Assembly: GCA_902785755.1 (NCBI GenBank)
Contig: CACZZO010000017.1
Coordinates: 24,803 to 88,802 of the forward strand
DNA length: 64,000 nucleotides
Direction: 5' to 3'
DNA from: an uncultured Bacteroidia bacterium
GTDB lineage: Bacteria; Bacteroidota; Bacteroidia; Bacteroidales; F082
Shown: positions 63,957 through 64,000 of the stretch, one piece after another
Layout: each line of letters starts with the position of its first letter
How positions within the stretch are numbered: the stretch's first letter is position 1
Translations under genes and position numbers: made by a program
Notes under the pieces: model-generated
What the model was told of the DNA's origin: nothing
Database searches by the model: none
The model's input: only the letters and a program-made list of their open reading frames with translations

Positions 63957-64000
63957 ATGAAGAAAATCAGCATGATTCTGATGGCTTTTGCATTGGCCAT
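63957..64000 (+). CDS. Start of a secreted protein (3' end outside window)
   Basis: The ATG at 63957 follows AAAGGAGAACATAAA and opens a frame reading MKKISMILMAFALA, a typical signal peptide. Only 14 residues are visible, so nothing can be said about function. It is 16 bases after the stop of the restored PLGSG-type frame. Confidence 0.55.
   Translation, partial: MKKISMILMAFALA

Overview
The window comes from a fermentative member of the Bacteroidota, most likely Bacteroidales. Four predicted secreted proteins end in a type IX secretion (T9SS) sorting domain. Many genes follow the Bacteroidota promoter pattern (-7 TAnnTTTG, -33 TTG), and Shine-Dalgarno sites are mostly absent. There is a Na+-pumping methylmalonyl-CoA decarboxylase operon, a HydG/TM1266 pair that implies an [FeFe] hydrogenase elsewhere in the genome, and Bacteroidota-type outer-membrane families. 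Most of the DNA is GC-balanced. Two accessory blocks are clearly AT-rich: the restriction-modification pair at 11.3-13.8 kb and the ATPase/HNH pair at 51.0-54.1 kb.

Layout. 1-4 kb: the end of an RlhA-like U32 protein, an AAA ATPase and an ABC exporter. 4-11 kb: a T9SS cargo protein, pdxA, waaA, an outer-membrane protein, an M16 peptidase and purE. 11.3-13.8 kb: a cytosine methyltransferase with its restriction enzyme. 13.8-19 kb: hpt, adk, a hexapeptide acyltransferase and two tandem secreted beta-propeller-like proteins. 19.2-24.1 kb: gatE and gatD, both subunits of the archaeal-type tRNA-dependent glutamine amidotransferase, with a T9SS gene between them. 24.2-29 kb: a five-gene operon (epimerase, carboxyltransferase, gamma, biotin carrier and beta subunits) that turns the succinate-to-propionate step into a sodium gradient. 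29-32 kb: trkH/trkA potassium uptake. 32-40.5 kb: outer-membrane proteins, a T9SS beta-helix protein, a GH3-family protein, a LysE transporter, a HdeD-like protein and a lipoprotein.

40.6-45.2 kb: two tandem patatin-POTRA-barrel genes, both frame-disrupted at the same place. 45.2-51 kb: a fucose-isomerase-like gene carrying two in-frame palindromes, a secreted double-redoxin T9SS protein, guanine deaminase, the TM1266-type regulator and hydG. 51-54.4 kb: a Septu-like ATPase + HNH pair, followed by a second, diverged copy of the hydG 3' end. 54.6-62 kb: a Fic protein with a substituted catalytic His, a DPP-IV-type peptidase, a YfcC transporter and a GH95 fucosidase. 62-64 kb: a small Cys-rich protein, a VapC-like toxin-antitoxin pair, a frame-disrupted small PLGSG-type membrane protein and the start of another secreted protein.

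The points most worth following up are: archaeal-type GatDE in a bacterium; the Septu-like pair inserted at the 3' end of hydG; twin frame disruption of the patatin genes; and several unrelated palindromic repeat families, three of which sit in frame inside coding sequences. No rRNA, tRNA, CRISPR array or insertion sequence was seen.
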